From assembly GCF_000622225.1 (NCBI RefSeq), contig NZ_JHWD01000008.1, positions 174,616-238,615 on the forward strand: 64,000 bases of DNA, read 5' to 3'. Of this stretch, positions 8,637-17,748 are shown piece after piece; position 1 is the first letter of the stretch; every line of letters begins with the position of its first letter. The position numbers and the translations under genes were made by a program. The DNA comes from Roseomonas mucosa ATCC BAA-692 (GTDB lineage: Bacteria; Pseudomonadota; Alphaproteobacteria; Acetobacterales; Acetobacteraceae). The notes beneath the pieces are model-generated. The model was not told the DNA's origin and searched no databases. It saw nothing but the letters and a program-made list of their open reading frames with translations.

Positions 8637-9728
8637 TCACCCCGCCAGCCTGATCTCCCGCGCGGCGGTGTAGAGCGCCAGCCGCCGCGCCGCATTCGGC
8701 GCCAACCCATGTTCGGCGACATTCTCCACCGGCGGCAGGCGGTCCGCGAGATGGCAGGCGGCGAGGTGGCCCGGATCGCCCCCCAGCGGTCCGGTGGGCG
8801 CGCGCAGCTCCGGGTCCTGCTCCCGGCAGACCGCTTCGGCATGGGGGCAGCGGGTGTGGAAGCGGCAGCCGGAGGGCGGGTTGGCCGGGCTCGGCAGGTC
8901 ACCGCCCAGGGGCGTGACCGAGCCGCGCAGAGCCGGGTCGGGGCGCGGGATGGCGGACAGCAGCGCCCGCGTATAGGGGTGGCGCGGCGCGGCGAAGAGG
9001 GCGCGCTTCTCGGCGACCTCGACGATGCGGCCGAGATACATCACCGCCACGCGGTCGGCCATGTGCTTCACCACCGCCAGGTCGTGCGCGATGAAGAGAT
9101 AGCTCAGCCCGAAGCGCGCCTGGAGGTCCTTCAGCAGGTTCACCACCTGCGCCTGGATCGAGACGTCGAGCGCCGAGACGGGTTCGTCGCAGACCAGCAG
9201 GTCTGGCCGCACGGAAAGGGCCCGGGCGATGCCGATGCGCTGCCGCTGCCCGCCGGAGAATTCATGCGGGTAGCGCCCGGCATGGAAGGGCCGCAGCCCG
9301 ACCAGCGAGAGCAGCTCCTGCACCCGCGCCTGCCGTGCGGCGCCGTTGCCCATGTCGTGCACCGCCATCGGCTCGGCGATGGCGTCGCCCACGGTCAGGC
9401 GCGGGTTGAGGCTGGCGAAAGGGTCCTGGAACACGATCTGCATCCGCCGGCGCAGCGCCCGCAGCGCGGTGCCGGAGGCCGTCGTGACATCCTGGCCGTC
9501 GAAGCGGATCGTGCCGGCGCTGGGCTCGATCAGCCGCATCACCAGCCGCGCGGTGGTGGACTTGCCGCAGCCGGATTCCCCCACCAGCGCCAGGGTCTCG
9601 CCCCGGTTCAGGCGGAATCCGACGCCATCCACGGCGCGGACGGCGCCGATCTGGCGGGCGAGCACGATGCCCTTGCGGATGGGATAGTGCTTGGCGAGGC
9701 CCGAAACCTCCAGCAGCGGCGCGGTCAT
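8637..9728 (-). CDS. Dipeptide/oligopeptide ABC transporter ATP-binding protein, DppF/OppF type
   Basis: A 363-aa cytoplasmic ATPase that powers the peptide-type importer. Visible motifs: Walker [10 protein letters not shown] near residue 50, Q-loop [12 protein letters not shown], signature FSGGQRQR, Walker [13 protein letters not shown], and an H-loop in [12 protein letters not shown]. The C-terminal oligopeptide-transporter extension is present, with [14 protein letters not shown] and a Cys-containing segment [14 protein letters not shown]. Its start overlaps the stop of the partner ATPase gene by four bases. It is the last gene of the seven-gene operon transcribed from 17398 down to 8637. 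Confidence 0.95.
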   Translation of the reverse strand: MTAPLLEVSGLAKHYPIRKGIVLARQIGAVRAVDGVGFRLNRGETLALVGESGCGKSTTARLVMRLIEPSAGTIRFDGQDVTTASGTALRALRRRMQIVFQDPFASLNPRLTVGDAIAEPMAVHDMGNGAARQARVQELLSLVGLRPFHAGRYPHEFSGGQRQRIGIARALSVRPDLLVCDEPVSALDVSIQAQVVNLLKDLQARFGLSYLFIAHDLAVVKHMADRVAVMYLGRIVEVAEKRALFAAPRHPYTRALLSAIPRPDPALRGSVTPLGGDLPSPANPPSGCRFHTRCPHAEAVCREQDPELRAPTGPLGGDPGHLAACHLADRLPPVENVAEHGLAPNAARRLALYTAAREIRLAG

Positions 9729-10735
9729 GCCGCCAGTTCCGTGGCGAGCGCGTCGAGCGGCGCGCGCAGGCAGGCGGCATGGTGACGGTGCGCCACGTCG
9801 CGCAGCGGCGGATCGGCGCTGCGGCAGATCTCCAGCACGAAGGGGCAGCGCGGGTTGAAGCGGCAGCCCTTGGGCAGCGCGAAGGGCGGCGGCACCGCGC
9901 CGTCGATGGCGAGCAACCGGTCGCGCTCCTCGTCCAGCCGCGGCACGCTGCCGAGCAGCCCGATGCTGTAGGGGTGCTGCGGGTCGTTGAACAGGCTCGC
10001 GGCGGAACAGCGCTCCACTACCCGCCCGGCATACATCACCGCCACCTCGTCGGCCATTTCCGCGACGACGCCCAGGTCGTGGGTGATCAGGATGATCGAC
10101 ATCCCCGTCTCGGCCTGAAGGTTCCGCAGCAGGTCGAGGATCTGCGCCTGCACCGTGACGTCGAGCGCGGTGGTCGGCTCGTCGGCGATCAGCAGGCGCG
10201 GGCGGCAGGCCAGCGCCATGGCGATCATCACCCGCTGCCGCATCCCGCCCGACAGCTCGTGCGGATACTGCTCGAAGCGCCGTTCCGGCGCCGGGATGCG
10301 GACCTGGCGCAGCGCCGCGATGGCGGCGTCGCGCAGCGCGCGGTCCGAGGCCGTGCGGTCATGCACGCGCATCGCCTCGGTGATCTGCCTGCCGACGCTG
10401 TGCACCGGGTTCAGCGAGGTCATCGGGTCCTGGAAGATCATGGCGATCTCCCCGCCCCGGATCTTCCGCATCTCGGACTGGGAGAGCGCGGCGAGGTCCC
10501 TGCCCTCCAGCAGGATCTTCCCGGCGCCGATCCGCCCCGGCGGCGGCACGAGGCCCATGATGGAGAGCGAGAGCATCGACTTGCCGCAGCCGCTCTCCCC
10601 CACGATGCCGAGCGTGCGGCCACGCGGCACGGCGAGGTCCACCCCGTCCACGGGCGAGACCAGCCCCTGGCCGGTGCGGAAGCTGGTGCGCAGCCCCTCG
10701 ATGCGAAGAAGGTCCTGGGATTCTTCCCTGGGCAT
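9725..10735 (-). CDS. Dipeptide/oligopeptide ABC transporter ATP-binding protein, DppD/OppD type
   Basis: A 336-aa ATPase, the heterodimer partner of the downstream DppF-like protein. It has Walker [10 protein letters not shown] (Met where Ser/Thr is usual, as in many OppD/DppD proteins), Q-loop [16 protein letters not shown], signature [16 protein letters not shown], Walker [13 protein letters not shown] and H-loop [15 protein letters not shown]. The C-terminal peptide-transporter extension [15 protein letters not shown] and [14 protein letters not shown] is intact. It starts 9 bases after the preceding amidohydrolase gene ends, so it is translated as part of the same operon. Confidence 0.95.
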   Translation of the reverse strand: MPREESQDLLRIEGLRTSFRTGQGLVSPVDGVDLAVPRGRTLGIVGESGCGKSMLSLSIMGLVPPPGRIGAGKILLEGRDLAALSQSEMRKIRGGEIAMIFQDPMTSLNPVHSVGRQITEAMRVHDRTASDRALRDAAIAALRQVRIPAPERRFEQYPHELSGGMRQRVMIAMALACRPRLLIADEPTTALDVTVQAQILDLLRNLQAETGMSIILITHDLGVVAEMADEVAVMYAGRVVERCSAASLFNDPQHPYSIGLLGSVPRLDEERDRLLAIDGAVPPPFALPKGCRFNPRCPFVLEICRSADPPLRDVAHRHHAACLRAPLDALATELAA

Positions 10736-10744
10736 GCGGATTCC

Positions 10745-12178
10745 TCAGGACCAGCGGAAGGTTGGCGGGGAGATCTGCTCCACCGGCCGGTGCGCCCAGT
10801 CGCGCCCGGGGGCCTCGGCCACCACGCGCTTCTGCGCCTCGTTCAGCCGTTCGGCGGCCCCGGCGAAATCCATGGTCAGCACCTTGCCGTCGCGCACGGC
10901 GCAGGTCCCGTCCACGTAGACGGCGCGCAGCGCACGCTCGGAGGCCGCATAGACCAGGGAGCGCAGGGGGTCGCGGCGCGGCTGCATCAGCGGGTGGGTG
11001 ACGTCCACCAGCACGAAATCGGCCCGGCAGCCGGGGGCGAGGCGGCCGATATCCTCCCGCCCCAGCGCCTTCGCCCCGCCGGTGGTGGCGGCCTCGAACA
11101 GCTCCTGCGTGGTGACGGCGCGCGGGTCGGTCGCCTGGGTGCGGGCGAGATAGGCGGCCAGCCGGATCTCGTCGAGCATGTTGTGCGGATAGGTGTCGGT
11201 GCCCAGGCCCATATTCACCCCGGCACGGCGGTAGCGGCCGAAGTTCTTCATGGTGATGCCGCGCCGCGCGAAGACGGTCGGGCAATGCGCCACGCTGGTG
11301 CCCGTCTCCGCCAGCCGCTTCAGGTCGGTGTCCGTGTGCCAGCGCGTCGAGGGATGGTCGTCGAGGAAGATGCCATGGCCGATGATGGCGCGCCCGTTCA
11401 GCAGCCCCATGCTGTCGAGCCAGCCGATCGGCGTCAGCCCGTGGCGGCGGGTGATTTCGTGGAACTCCACCACCGACTGCGCGGCATGGATCTGCCAGGG
11501 CAGGCCGCGGGCCTTCGCCTCCTGCTGGCTTTCCCGCATCAGCCCGGGCGAGACGGTGTCGATCTGCGCCGGGATCACCATGCCGGACAGGCGGCCGCAT
11601 TCATGCTGCGCGGCGCGGTCCACCAGGCGCAGCGCCTCCGCCATGGCCTTCTCGCCACCCGCCTCGTCCCACTCGTACTCCACCACATGGCCGTTCTTCG
11701 TGTACCAGCGGGCGGAGCGGAACATCGGTGCCACGACGGCGCGCAGCCCGCTTTCCGCCAGCAGGTCGAGCCATCCGTCATAGGGCACGGACAGGTCGGC
11801 CACGGTGGTGACGCCGGACAGCAGCAGCTCGCTCAGCGCCACGCGGGCGCAGTCGGGCACCGCATCCTCGCCCGCGCGGAAGATCGGCATGAACTCGTAG
11901 AGCGAGGAGTTGTAGAGGCCGGGCGAGCCGATCTCGTCCAGCAGCCCCTTGTTCATCGGCTCGCTGGACGGGTGCGTGTGGATGTTGACGAGGCCGGGCA
12001 TGACCATCAGCCCCGCCCCGTCGATCACCTCCTCCGCCGGCCCGTCATAGCCCCGGCCGACGAAGCGCAGCGCGCCGCCCTCGAAGGCGACGTCGCCGCC
12101 GGTCAGGTAGGCATGGGTCTTCGCGGCCTCGTCCCAGGCCAGGACGACATCGGCGTTGCGGATCAGCGTGACGGCCAT
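10745..12178 (-). CDS. Metal-dependent amidohydrolase (TRZ/ATZ, chlorohydrolase-like family)
   Basis: A 477-aa enzyme of the amidohydrolase superfamily, likely hydrolysing a ring or side-chain C-N bond in the compound imported by the neighbouring ABC transporter. Metal-site motifs are all visible: NIHTH near residue 70, IHAAQS and HGIFLDDH in the middle, and the catalytic aspartate in GLGTDTYPHNM. The closing beta-sandwich with GRLAPGCRADFVLVDV is typical of TRZ/ATZ, cytosine deaminase and guanine deaminase relatives. The substrate cannot be fixed from sequence. It starts 13 bases after the binding-protein gene and ends 9 bases before the dppD-like gene, tying it to transport. Confidence 0.9.
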   Translation of the reverse strand: MAVTLIRNADVVLAWDEAAKTHAYLTGGDVAFEGGALRFVGRGYDGPAEEVIDGAGLMVMPGLVNIHTHPSSEPMNKGLLDEIGSPGLYNSSLYEFMPIFRAGEDAVPDCARVALSELLLSGVTTVADLSVPYDGWLDLLAESGLRAVVAPMFRSARWYTKNGHVVEYEWDEAGGEKAMAEALRLVDRAAQHECGRLSGMVIPAQIDTVSPGLMRESQQEAKARGLPWQIHAAQSVVEFHEITRRHGLTPIGWLDSMGLLNGRAIIGHGIFLDDHPSTRWHTDTDLKRLAETGTSVAHCPTVFARRGITMKNFGRYRRAGVNMGLGTDTYPHNMLDEIRLAAYLARTQATDPRAVTTQELFEAATTGGAKALGREDIGRLAPGCRADFVLVDVTHPLMQPRRDPLRSLVYAASERALRAVYVDGTCAVRDGKVLTMDFAGAAERLNEAQKRVVAEAPGRDWAHRPVEQISPPTFRWS

Positions 12179-12191
12179 GCCCGGATGCTCC

Positions 12192-13796
12192 TCAGCGTGT
12201 CAGCCTGATGTCGAGGCCCTTGTACAGGGCCGCGCCATAGACGCCGTGCGGCCGCGCGCCATCCACGCGCTGCGAGGTGGCGAGCCAGAGCTGCTGGCGC
12301 ACCAACGGCACCCAGACATTGGCCGCGGTGATCTGCTCCTGCACCTCGCCGATCAGCTTGGCGCGGTTGGCCGGGTCGGTGGCGGTGCGGGCGCCGAGCA
12401 GGTTCCTGTCGGTCTCCTCGTTCACCCAGTTCATCCGGTTCGGCGTCGGACGGTTGGCGCTGGGGAAATAGAGGGACAGCGCGTCCGTCGCCGAGAGATA
12501 GGGATAGGACATGGTGAAGGCGTCGAATTCCTGCGTCGCCAGCTTGCCCCAGGCCACGGTGGCGTCCCAGAGCTGGATCTTCATCTCGATGCCGATGCGG
12601 CGCAGATCGGCCTGCATCGCCTGCATCATGCTGTTGTTGGTGCCGTTCTGGATGCCGTAGAGCAGGAAGCTCGCGCGCTGCCCGTTCTTCTCGCGGATGC
12701 CGTCGGAACCGGCCTTCCACCCGTCCTCGTCCAGCAGCCTGCGCGCGCCATCGACATCGAAGGAGGGCTGCAGCTTCGCCGCGTCAGGGTCGAAATCCTG
12801 CACCTTGGGGTTCAGCAGGGTGTTGGCGGGCTCGCCGGCGGAGAAGAAGACGGCCTTGGCGATCGGGCCGCGGTCCACCGCCATGTTGATGGCCTTGCGG
12901 ATCACCGGGTCGCTGACCACCGGCTTGTCCACCTTGAAGCCGACGAAGTAGTCCCAGAAATAGACCGGCTGCTGCTGCAGCTTCACGGTCGGGATCTTCT
13001 TCAGCCCTTCCAGCGCGAAGAAGGGGATCTCCTGCACCACATCGGCCTGCCCGGTCTGCAAGGCGGCGAGGCGGGTATTGGCCTCCGGGATCACGCGCCA
13101 GATCACCTTGCCGATCTGCGGGCTGGGGTTCCTGTAGATCGGCGGGCCCCAGTTGTAGCCCTCATGCCTGTTCAGGACGAGGTCCTGCCGCGGCGTCCAG
13201 CTCCCCCAGCAATAGGGGCCGGTGCCGTTGAAGCCCTGCACGCCGAAATTCTGCCCGAGCTTCTCCACCGTCGCCTGATCGACGACGGAGCCGAAATACA
13301 TGGTGAGCTGGGTCAGCAGCTCGGAGAAGGGCTCCTTCAGCTCGTACTCGACGGTGTGGTCATCGACGGCACGGACCTCCTTCACCTGCCCGGCGCGCCA
13401 CTTCGAGGGGCTGCGCGTGGCCGGGTCGATCCAGCGGTTGATGGAATAGACCACGTCCTTCGCCGTCATCGGCTTGCCGTCGCAGAACTTCACGCCCTGC
13501 TTCAGCTTGAAGGTGTAGAGCTTGCCGTCCGGGCTGACCGTCCAGCTTTCGGCGAGGCCCGGCTTCACCGTCTTCTGGTCCCAGTCCATGGAGACCAGCG
13601 TGTCGGCCATCATGTAGATGGCCCAGCCCGCCGACTGCGAGGTGGTGCGCGCCGGGTCGTAGTTGTCGGCGTCGATCTCGCGCAGCGCCACCAGCGTGTC
13701 GCGCGGCGCGGCCTGCGCCCAGGCCCCCGCCACGGGCATCAGGGCCGAAAGGGCGAAGGCGCTTCCGAGAAGCGCGGCGCGGAGGGTCGGACGCAT
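12192..13796 (-). CDS. ABC transporter periplasmic substrate-binding protein, family 5 (DppA/OppA-like)
   Basis: A 534-aa extracytoplasmic solute receptor. The N-terminus MRPTLRAALLGSAFALSALM, followed by PVAGAWAQA, is a classical Sec signal peptide with cleavage probably after AWA. Family-5 landmarks include LAESWTVSPDGKLYTFKLKQGVKFCDG and the MTAKDVVYSINRWID segment. The start at 13796 is preceded by GGGAG at 8 bases; a longer form from 13817 has no such site. The ligand could be a peptide, an opine or another amide-bearing molecule. Two amidohydrolases in the operon point to a non-standard amide rather than plain peptides (inference). Confidence 0.94.
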   Translation of the reverse strand: MRPTLRAALLGSAFALSALMPVAGAWAQAAPRDTLVALREIDADNYDPARTTSQSAGWAIYMMADTLVSMDWDQKTVKPGLAESWTVSPDGKLYTFKLKQGVKFCDGKPMTAKDVVYSINRWIDPATRSPSKWRAGQVKEVRAVDDHTVEYELKEPFSELLTQLTMYFGSVVDQATVEKLGQNFGVQGFNGTGPYCWGSWTPRQDLVLNRHEGYNWGPPIYRNPSPQIGKVIWRVIPEANTRLAALQTGQADVVQEIPFFALEGLKKIPTVKLQQQPVYFWDYFVGFKVDKPVVSDPVIRKAINMAVDRGPIAKAVFFSAGEPANTLLNPKVQDFDPDAAKLQPSFDVDGARRLLDEDGWKAGSDGIREKNGQRASFLLYGIQNGTNNSMMQAMQADLRRIGIEMKIQLWDATVAWGKLATQEFDAFTMSYPYLSATDALSLYFPSANRPTPNRMNWVNEETDRNLLGARTATDPANRAKLIGEVQEQITAANVWVPLVRQQLWLATSQRVDGARPHGVYGAALYKGLDIRLTR

Positions 13797-13831
13797 GCTG
13801 GGAACTCCCGGAAACAAGGTGGAAAGGGGTG

Positions 13832-14743
13832 TCAGCGGCGCAGCCGGGGATCGAGCGCGTCGCGCAGCGCATCGCCCAGGATGTTGAAGCCCAGCCCGAC
13901 CAGGAAGATCAGGACACAGGGGATCACCGCGATATGCGGCGCGAAGAACAGGAAGTTCCGCCCCTCGCTCGCCATGGCGCCCAGCTCCGCCAGCGGCGGC
14001 TGCGCCCCCAGGCCGAGAAAGGACAGCGCGGCGCCGAGCAGGATCACCTGCCCGAAGCGCAGCGTGGTGAAGACGAAGATCGGCGACAGGCAGTTGGGCG
14101 CGAGATGCCGCAGGATCAGCCGCGTATCGGACATGCCCGTGGCCCGCGCCGCCTCGATGTAGTCCTGCTGCATCACGCCCAGCGCCGCGCCGCGCGTGAT
14201 GCGCGCCATCAGCGGCACGGTCGCGACCGACAGCGCCAGCACCACGGCCCAGATGCCCGGCCCGAAGATCGCCGCCAGCGCCAGGCCGAAGAGGATGGCG
14301 GGAAAGGACAGCAGCACGTCCATCAGCCGCATCAGCAACCCGTCGATGCGGCGCCAGAAGGCGGCGGCGAAGCCCACCACCATTCCCGTCACCCCGCCCA
14401 GCACGACCGAGGCCAGGCCCATCAGCAGGCTCATCCGCAAGCCGTAGAGCAGGCGCGTGACCATGTTGCGCCCCTGCGCGTCCGCCCCCAGCCAGAGGCC
14501 GGGTGCCGCGCCCGGCGGCTGCATCGCGAGCGACAGGTCGTTGTCATAGGGATCGGTCGGCGCGAGCCAGGGCGCCAGCACCGCGGCACCGACCAGCAGC
14601 ACCACCAGCACCAGCGCGGCGGCGCCGACCGGATCGCGCAGCAGGCGGCGGAACAGGCCGGGGCCGCGCGCCACATGGGCGTCGATGGCGGCGAGCTCCG
14701 GCTCGGCGACCTTGATGGCCGCCTCGGGCAGGACGGCGCTCAT
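13832..14743 (-). CDS. Peptide-type ABC transporter permease, DppC-like
   Basis: A 303-aa inner-membrane permease. It opens with a cytoplasmic tail, a first helix around residues 38-58, and the periplasmic DPYDNDLS and LGADAQGRNMVTRLLYGLRMSL segment typical of DppC/OppC. The EAA loop is EAARATGMSDTRLILRHLAPN. About six membrane segments are visible. Its ATG overlaps the stop of the dppB-like gene by four bases (ATGA). It pairs with that permease to form the membrane channel. Confidence 0.95.
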   Translation of the reverse strand: MSAVLPEAAIKVAEPELAAIDAHVARGPGLFRRLLRDPVGAAALVLVVLLVGAAVLAPWLAPTDPYDNDLSLAMQPPGAAPGLWLGADAQGRNMVTRLLYGLRMSLLMGLASVVLGGVTGMVVGFAAAFWRRIDGLLMRLMDVLLSFPAILFGLALAAIFGPGIWAVVLALSVATVPLMARITRGAALGVMQQDYIEAARATGMSDTRLILRHLAPNCLSPIFVFTTLRFGQVILLGAALSFLGLGAQPPLAELGAMASEGRNFLFFAPHIAVIPCVLIFLVGLGFNILGDALRDALDPRLRR

Positions 14744-15681
14744 GCCGCGCGCATCCGCGGGTCGAGCGCGACGTAGAGCACGTCCACGGCGAGGTTGATC
14801 AGGATGAAGCCGAGGGAGAGCACCAGGATCGTCCCCTGCGCCATGGGAAAGTCGGAGGACAGGATGGCGCCGACCGCCAGCCGCCCGACGCCGGGCCAGG
14901 AGAATACCGTCTCCGTCACCACCGCGCCGCCGAGCAGGAAGCCGATCTGCAGCCCGATCAGCGTCACGATGGGGATCAGCGCGTTGCGCAGCCCGTGCCG
15001 CATCACCACCGCGAACTCGCCGAGCCCCTTGGCCCGGGCGGTGCGGACGTGTTCCGCCCCCATCACGTCCAGCACCGCCGTACGCGTCATCCGCGCCACC
15101 GGCCCGACGAAGGCCATGCCCAGGGTGATGGCGGGCATGGCGATGGCCAGCAGCCCGTCCATCGTCCAGAGCGGCCCGCCCCGCCCGGTGAAGGGCAGGA
15201 GCTGCCACTGGAAGCCCACCACCCAGATCAGCATCAGCCCGATAAAGAAGACCGGCAGCGTGGCGCAGGCCACGGCAAAGGCCATCACCGTCCGGTCGAA
15301 CAGCGTGCCGCGCCAGTAGGCGGCCGCCGTGCCCATGGCGATGCCGAGCGGGATGGACCAGACCAGGCAGGCGAACATCAGCTCCAGCGTCGGGCCGATC
15401 GTGTCGCCCAGCTCCTGCGTCACCGGCATGTTGTTGATGATGGAAACGCCCAGGTCGCCCTGCGCCAGCCGCCCGACATAGGCGCCGAACTGCCACCAGA
15501 GCGGCTTGTCCAGGCCCAGGTCCTGCCGGATCGCGGCGATCACCTCCGGTGTGGCGGTCGGGCCGGCCCGCACCGTGGCGGGATCGGTCGGCACCACCTG
15601 CATCAGCAGGAAGCCGACCAGCAGCACGCCGACCAGGACGGGAATGGCCAGCAGCAGCCGTTGCAGCGCGTGCCGGAGCAT
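14740..15681 (-). CDS. Peptide-type ABC transporter permease, DppB-like
   Basis: A 313-aa inner-membrane permease with about six helices. DppB hallmarks are the N-terminal MLRHALQRLLLAIPVLVGV, the LGLDKPLWWQFGAYVGRLAQGDLG segment, and the EAA loop HVRTARAKGLGEFAVVMRHG. It ends with DVLYVALDPRMRAA, the usual VDxLYxxxDPRxR tail. Translationally coupled to the dppC-like gene. The 61-bp gap to the upstream amidohydrolase gene contains a 15-bp tandem repeat. Confidence 0.95.
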   Translation of the reverse strand: MLRHALQRLLLAIPVLVGVLLVGFLLMQVVPTDPATVRAGPTATPEVIAAIRQDLGLDKPLWWQFGAYVGRLAQGDLGVSIINNMPVTQELGDTIGPTLELMFACLVWSIPLGIAMGTAAAYWRGTLFDRTVMAFAVACATLPVFFIGLMLIWVVGFQWQLLPFTGRGGPLWTMDGLLAIAMPAITLGMAFVGPVARMTRTAVLDVMGAEHVRTARAKGLGEFAVVMRHGLRNALIPIVTLIGLQIGFLLGGAVVTETVFSWPGVGRLAVGAILSSDFPMAQGTILVLSLGFILINLAVDVLYVALDPRMRAA

Positions 15682-15708
15682 CAGCCGGCCCCGCTATCGC
15701 CCGGCCGG

Positions 15709-15753
15709 CCCCTCACTGGGCCGCCCCTCACTGCGCTGCCCCTCACTGGGCCG
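15709..15753. repeat. Three tandem 15-bp repeats spanning the 3' end of the upstream amidohydrolase gene
   Basis: Units CCCCTCACTGGGCCG (15709-15723), CCCCTCACTGCGCTG (15724-15738) and CCCCTCACTGGGCCG (15739-15753). Each unit carries a minus-strand TGA in the same frame, so the 3' end of the gene including its stop codon appears to have been duplicated twice. The stop at 15743 ends translation, and the next two copies are untranslated. Confidence 0.85.
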
Positions 15754-17398
15754 CCTCGGCCATCAGCGCGCCGTGCCGGTCGAAGATCGCCTCGCCGCCG
15801 CGCAGCGTCAGGTCGGCCTTCACCTCCCGCACCGCCTCGGGCTCCAGCGCGAAGATGTCGGCGGACAGCACCGCCACGTCGGCCTGCATCCCCACTTCCA
15901 GCGTGCCGCGCCGGTCCTCGGCGAACTGCGAATGCGCGCCGCACCAAGTGTAGCAGTGGACCGCCTCCTCGATGGTGAGGCGCTGGTCGGGGCCGATCAC
16001 CGTGCCCTTCACCGTCTGGCGCGTCAGCATGGGATAGAGGCCGACGAAGGGATCGACGGTGCAGACCGGGCTGTCGGAGGAACCGGGCGGGTTGTGCCCT
16101 TCGTCGAGCCAGGTGCGCATGGGATAGGAGGCGGCGGAACGCTCCATGCCCAGAACCTTCAGATAGACCTCGCCGAACTCGTAGATGAAGGTCGGCTGCG
16201 GCACCGGGATGATGCCGCGCGCCTTCATGCGCCGCCGCTGGTCCGCGTTCAGGAAGCCGCAATGCTCGATGCGATGGCGCCGGCCAGGCACCGGCATGTC
16301 CGGCGTGTCGGCGGCCTCCATGCCGGAGAGGATCTGCTCGATCGCCGCATCGCCGATGGCATGGATGTCGAGCTGCCAGCCCTGGCGGTGGTACTTCGCC
16401 AGCAGCGCGTGCTGCTCCGCCTCGGAAAAGCAGAGGATGCCGGTGCCTCCGCCGGCGGAGGCGAGATAGGGCTCGAAGAAGGCCGCGGTCAGCCCGCCCG
16501 CCGAGCCGTCGGCGAAGGTCTTCACCGCGCCCCAGGCCAGCATGTCGTGCCTGTGGTCGGGCCGCAGCCCGGCCTCCCAGGCCTCCGCCGCGATGCCCTC
16601 GGGATTGCCCGCCAGCACCTGCCACATGCGCTGCATCAGCCGCCCCTCGGCGAGCGCGCGGCGATAGGCGGCGATCTCCGCCATGCCGGCGGTCATGCCG
16701 ACATTCATGTCGCTGGCCGAGGCGAAGCCGCGCGCGGCGAGGTCGCGCCCGGCGCGCTCGATCGCCGCCACCATCATGTCCTCGGAGGGCTCGGGGATCG
16801 CCTGCTTCAGCAGCCCCTGCGCGCGTTCCTGCAACAGCCCGGTCAGCGCGCCGCCCTTCCGCTCGATGGCGCCGCCCTGCGGGTCGGGCGTGTTGTGGCC
16901 GATCCCCGCGCGCTTCAGCGCGGCGGTGGAGGCCACGCCCATATGGCCGCAGGTGCGCACGATGTAGACGGGATGCTCCGGCGCGGCGGCCTGCAGTTCC
17001 TCCGCCGTCGGATGCCGCCCGACATCGAGCACGAGATGGTCATAGCCGCGCCCGACCACCCATTCGCCCTTTGGCGTGTGCGCCGCGGCGGCACGGAGGC
17101 GGGACAGCAGCTCGTCCAGCGTCTTCACGCCGTCATCCGGCCGCAGGTTCGCCTGCACCAGGCCGAGGCCATAGGGCAGCAGGTGCATGTGCGCCTCGTT
17201 GAAGGCGGGGATCGCCGCACGGCCTGCGAGATCGACACGCCGCGTGCCCGGCGCGGCGGCACCCTCGACATCCGTCCGCGTGCCGACCGCCGCGACCTTG
17301 CCGTCGCGCAGCAGCAGCGCCTCGGCGAAGCCACCCGTGTTCCCCTGCGCCAGCCCGCGGAAGATCCGCCCGCCCGTCAGAAGAAGATCGCCGCCCAT
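15743..17398 (-). CDS. Amidohydrolase family protein, YtcJ-like
   Basis: A 551-aa metal-dependent hydrolase of the YtcJ/amidohydrolase-3 group. The first metal-binding pair is in FNEAHMHLLPYG (His 70 and 72). Later motifs are DIHAIGDAAIEQI, RHRIEHCGFLN and the active-site aspartate in GSSDSPVCTVDP. It probably cleaves an amide or carbamate in the cytoplasm. The ATG at 17398 follows a GGGGGCGG site; the open frame upstream to 17566 has no ribosome site and reads as non-coding. It is the promoter-proximal gene of the importer operon. No signal peptide is seen. Confidence 0.9.
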   Translation of the reverse strand: MGGDLLLTGGRIFRGLAQGNTGGFAEALLLRDGKVAAVGTRTDVEGAAAPGTRRVDLAGRAAIPAFNEAHMHLLPYGLGLVQANLRPDDGVKTLDELLSRLRAAAAHTPKGEWVVGRGYDHLVLDVGRHPTAEELQAAAPEHPVYIVRTCGHMGVASTAALKRAGIGHNTPDPQGGAIERKGGALTGLLQERAQGLLKQAIPEPSEDMMVAAIERAGRDLAARGFASASDMNVGMTAGMAEIAAYRRALAEGRLMQRMWQVLAGNPEGIAAEAWEAGLRPDHRHDMLAWGAVKTFADGSAGGLTAAFFEPYLASAGGGTGILCFSEAEQHALLAKYHRQGWQLDIHAIGDAAIEQILSGMEAADTPDMPVPGRRHRIEHCGFLNADQRRRMKARGIIPVPQPTFIYEFGEVYLKVLGMERSAASYPMRTWLDEGHNPPGSSDSPVCTVDPFVGLYPMLTRQTVKGTVIGPDQRLTIEEAVHCYTWCGAHSQFAEDRRGTLEVGMQADVAVLSADIFALEPEAVREVKADLTLRGGEAIFDRHGALMAEAAQ

Positions 17399-17748
17399 GC
17401 TTCCGCCCCCAGCAAACATCCTGCCGCTTCCCGCCATCGTCCCGTGGCGCGCATGGGCTCGCGCGGATTCGGTATGGCCGAAACCGGCCAGCGTGGCATT
17501 CGCCACCTGGCTTCCCCCATGCGGAAGCGTGCAGACTGTCATCCGGTATACCGAGCGCGTCAACACACCGAATGGGTGCTTCCCATGCCGCGGCGCAGCG
17601 CGCGTTGCCGCCTTGCTTCATCCTTGGGCATGGCTGTTTGCACAGGCGGCAGCACGCCTCGCCCGCGGCAGAAGCGGCGGCATGGCCTTCCGCTTGACCG
17701 TCCCCGCATTCGCCTTTCACATCTCCCTGCCGGTGGAAAGGGCGATGG
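17399..17748. promoter_or_regulatory. Divergent 350-bp intergenic region with one short palindrome
   Basis: This region separates the start of the importer/amidohydrolase operon (minus) from the alpha/beta hydrolase gene (plus) and must hold both promoters. I see no clear -35/-10 pair. The perfect 10-bp palindrome CGGTATACCG at 17544-17553 resembles the centre of operators used by some GntR/FadR-type repressors and is a weak operator candidate. No gene is seen here. Confidence 0.35.

Noticed and set aside
9779..12208. Long plus-strand open frame (809 codons) opposite the dppD-like and amidohydrolase genes
   Set aside because: Shadow of two genes with intact catalytic motifs; the translation is His/Gln/Arg-rich and has no motif.
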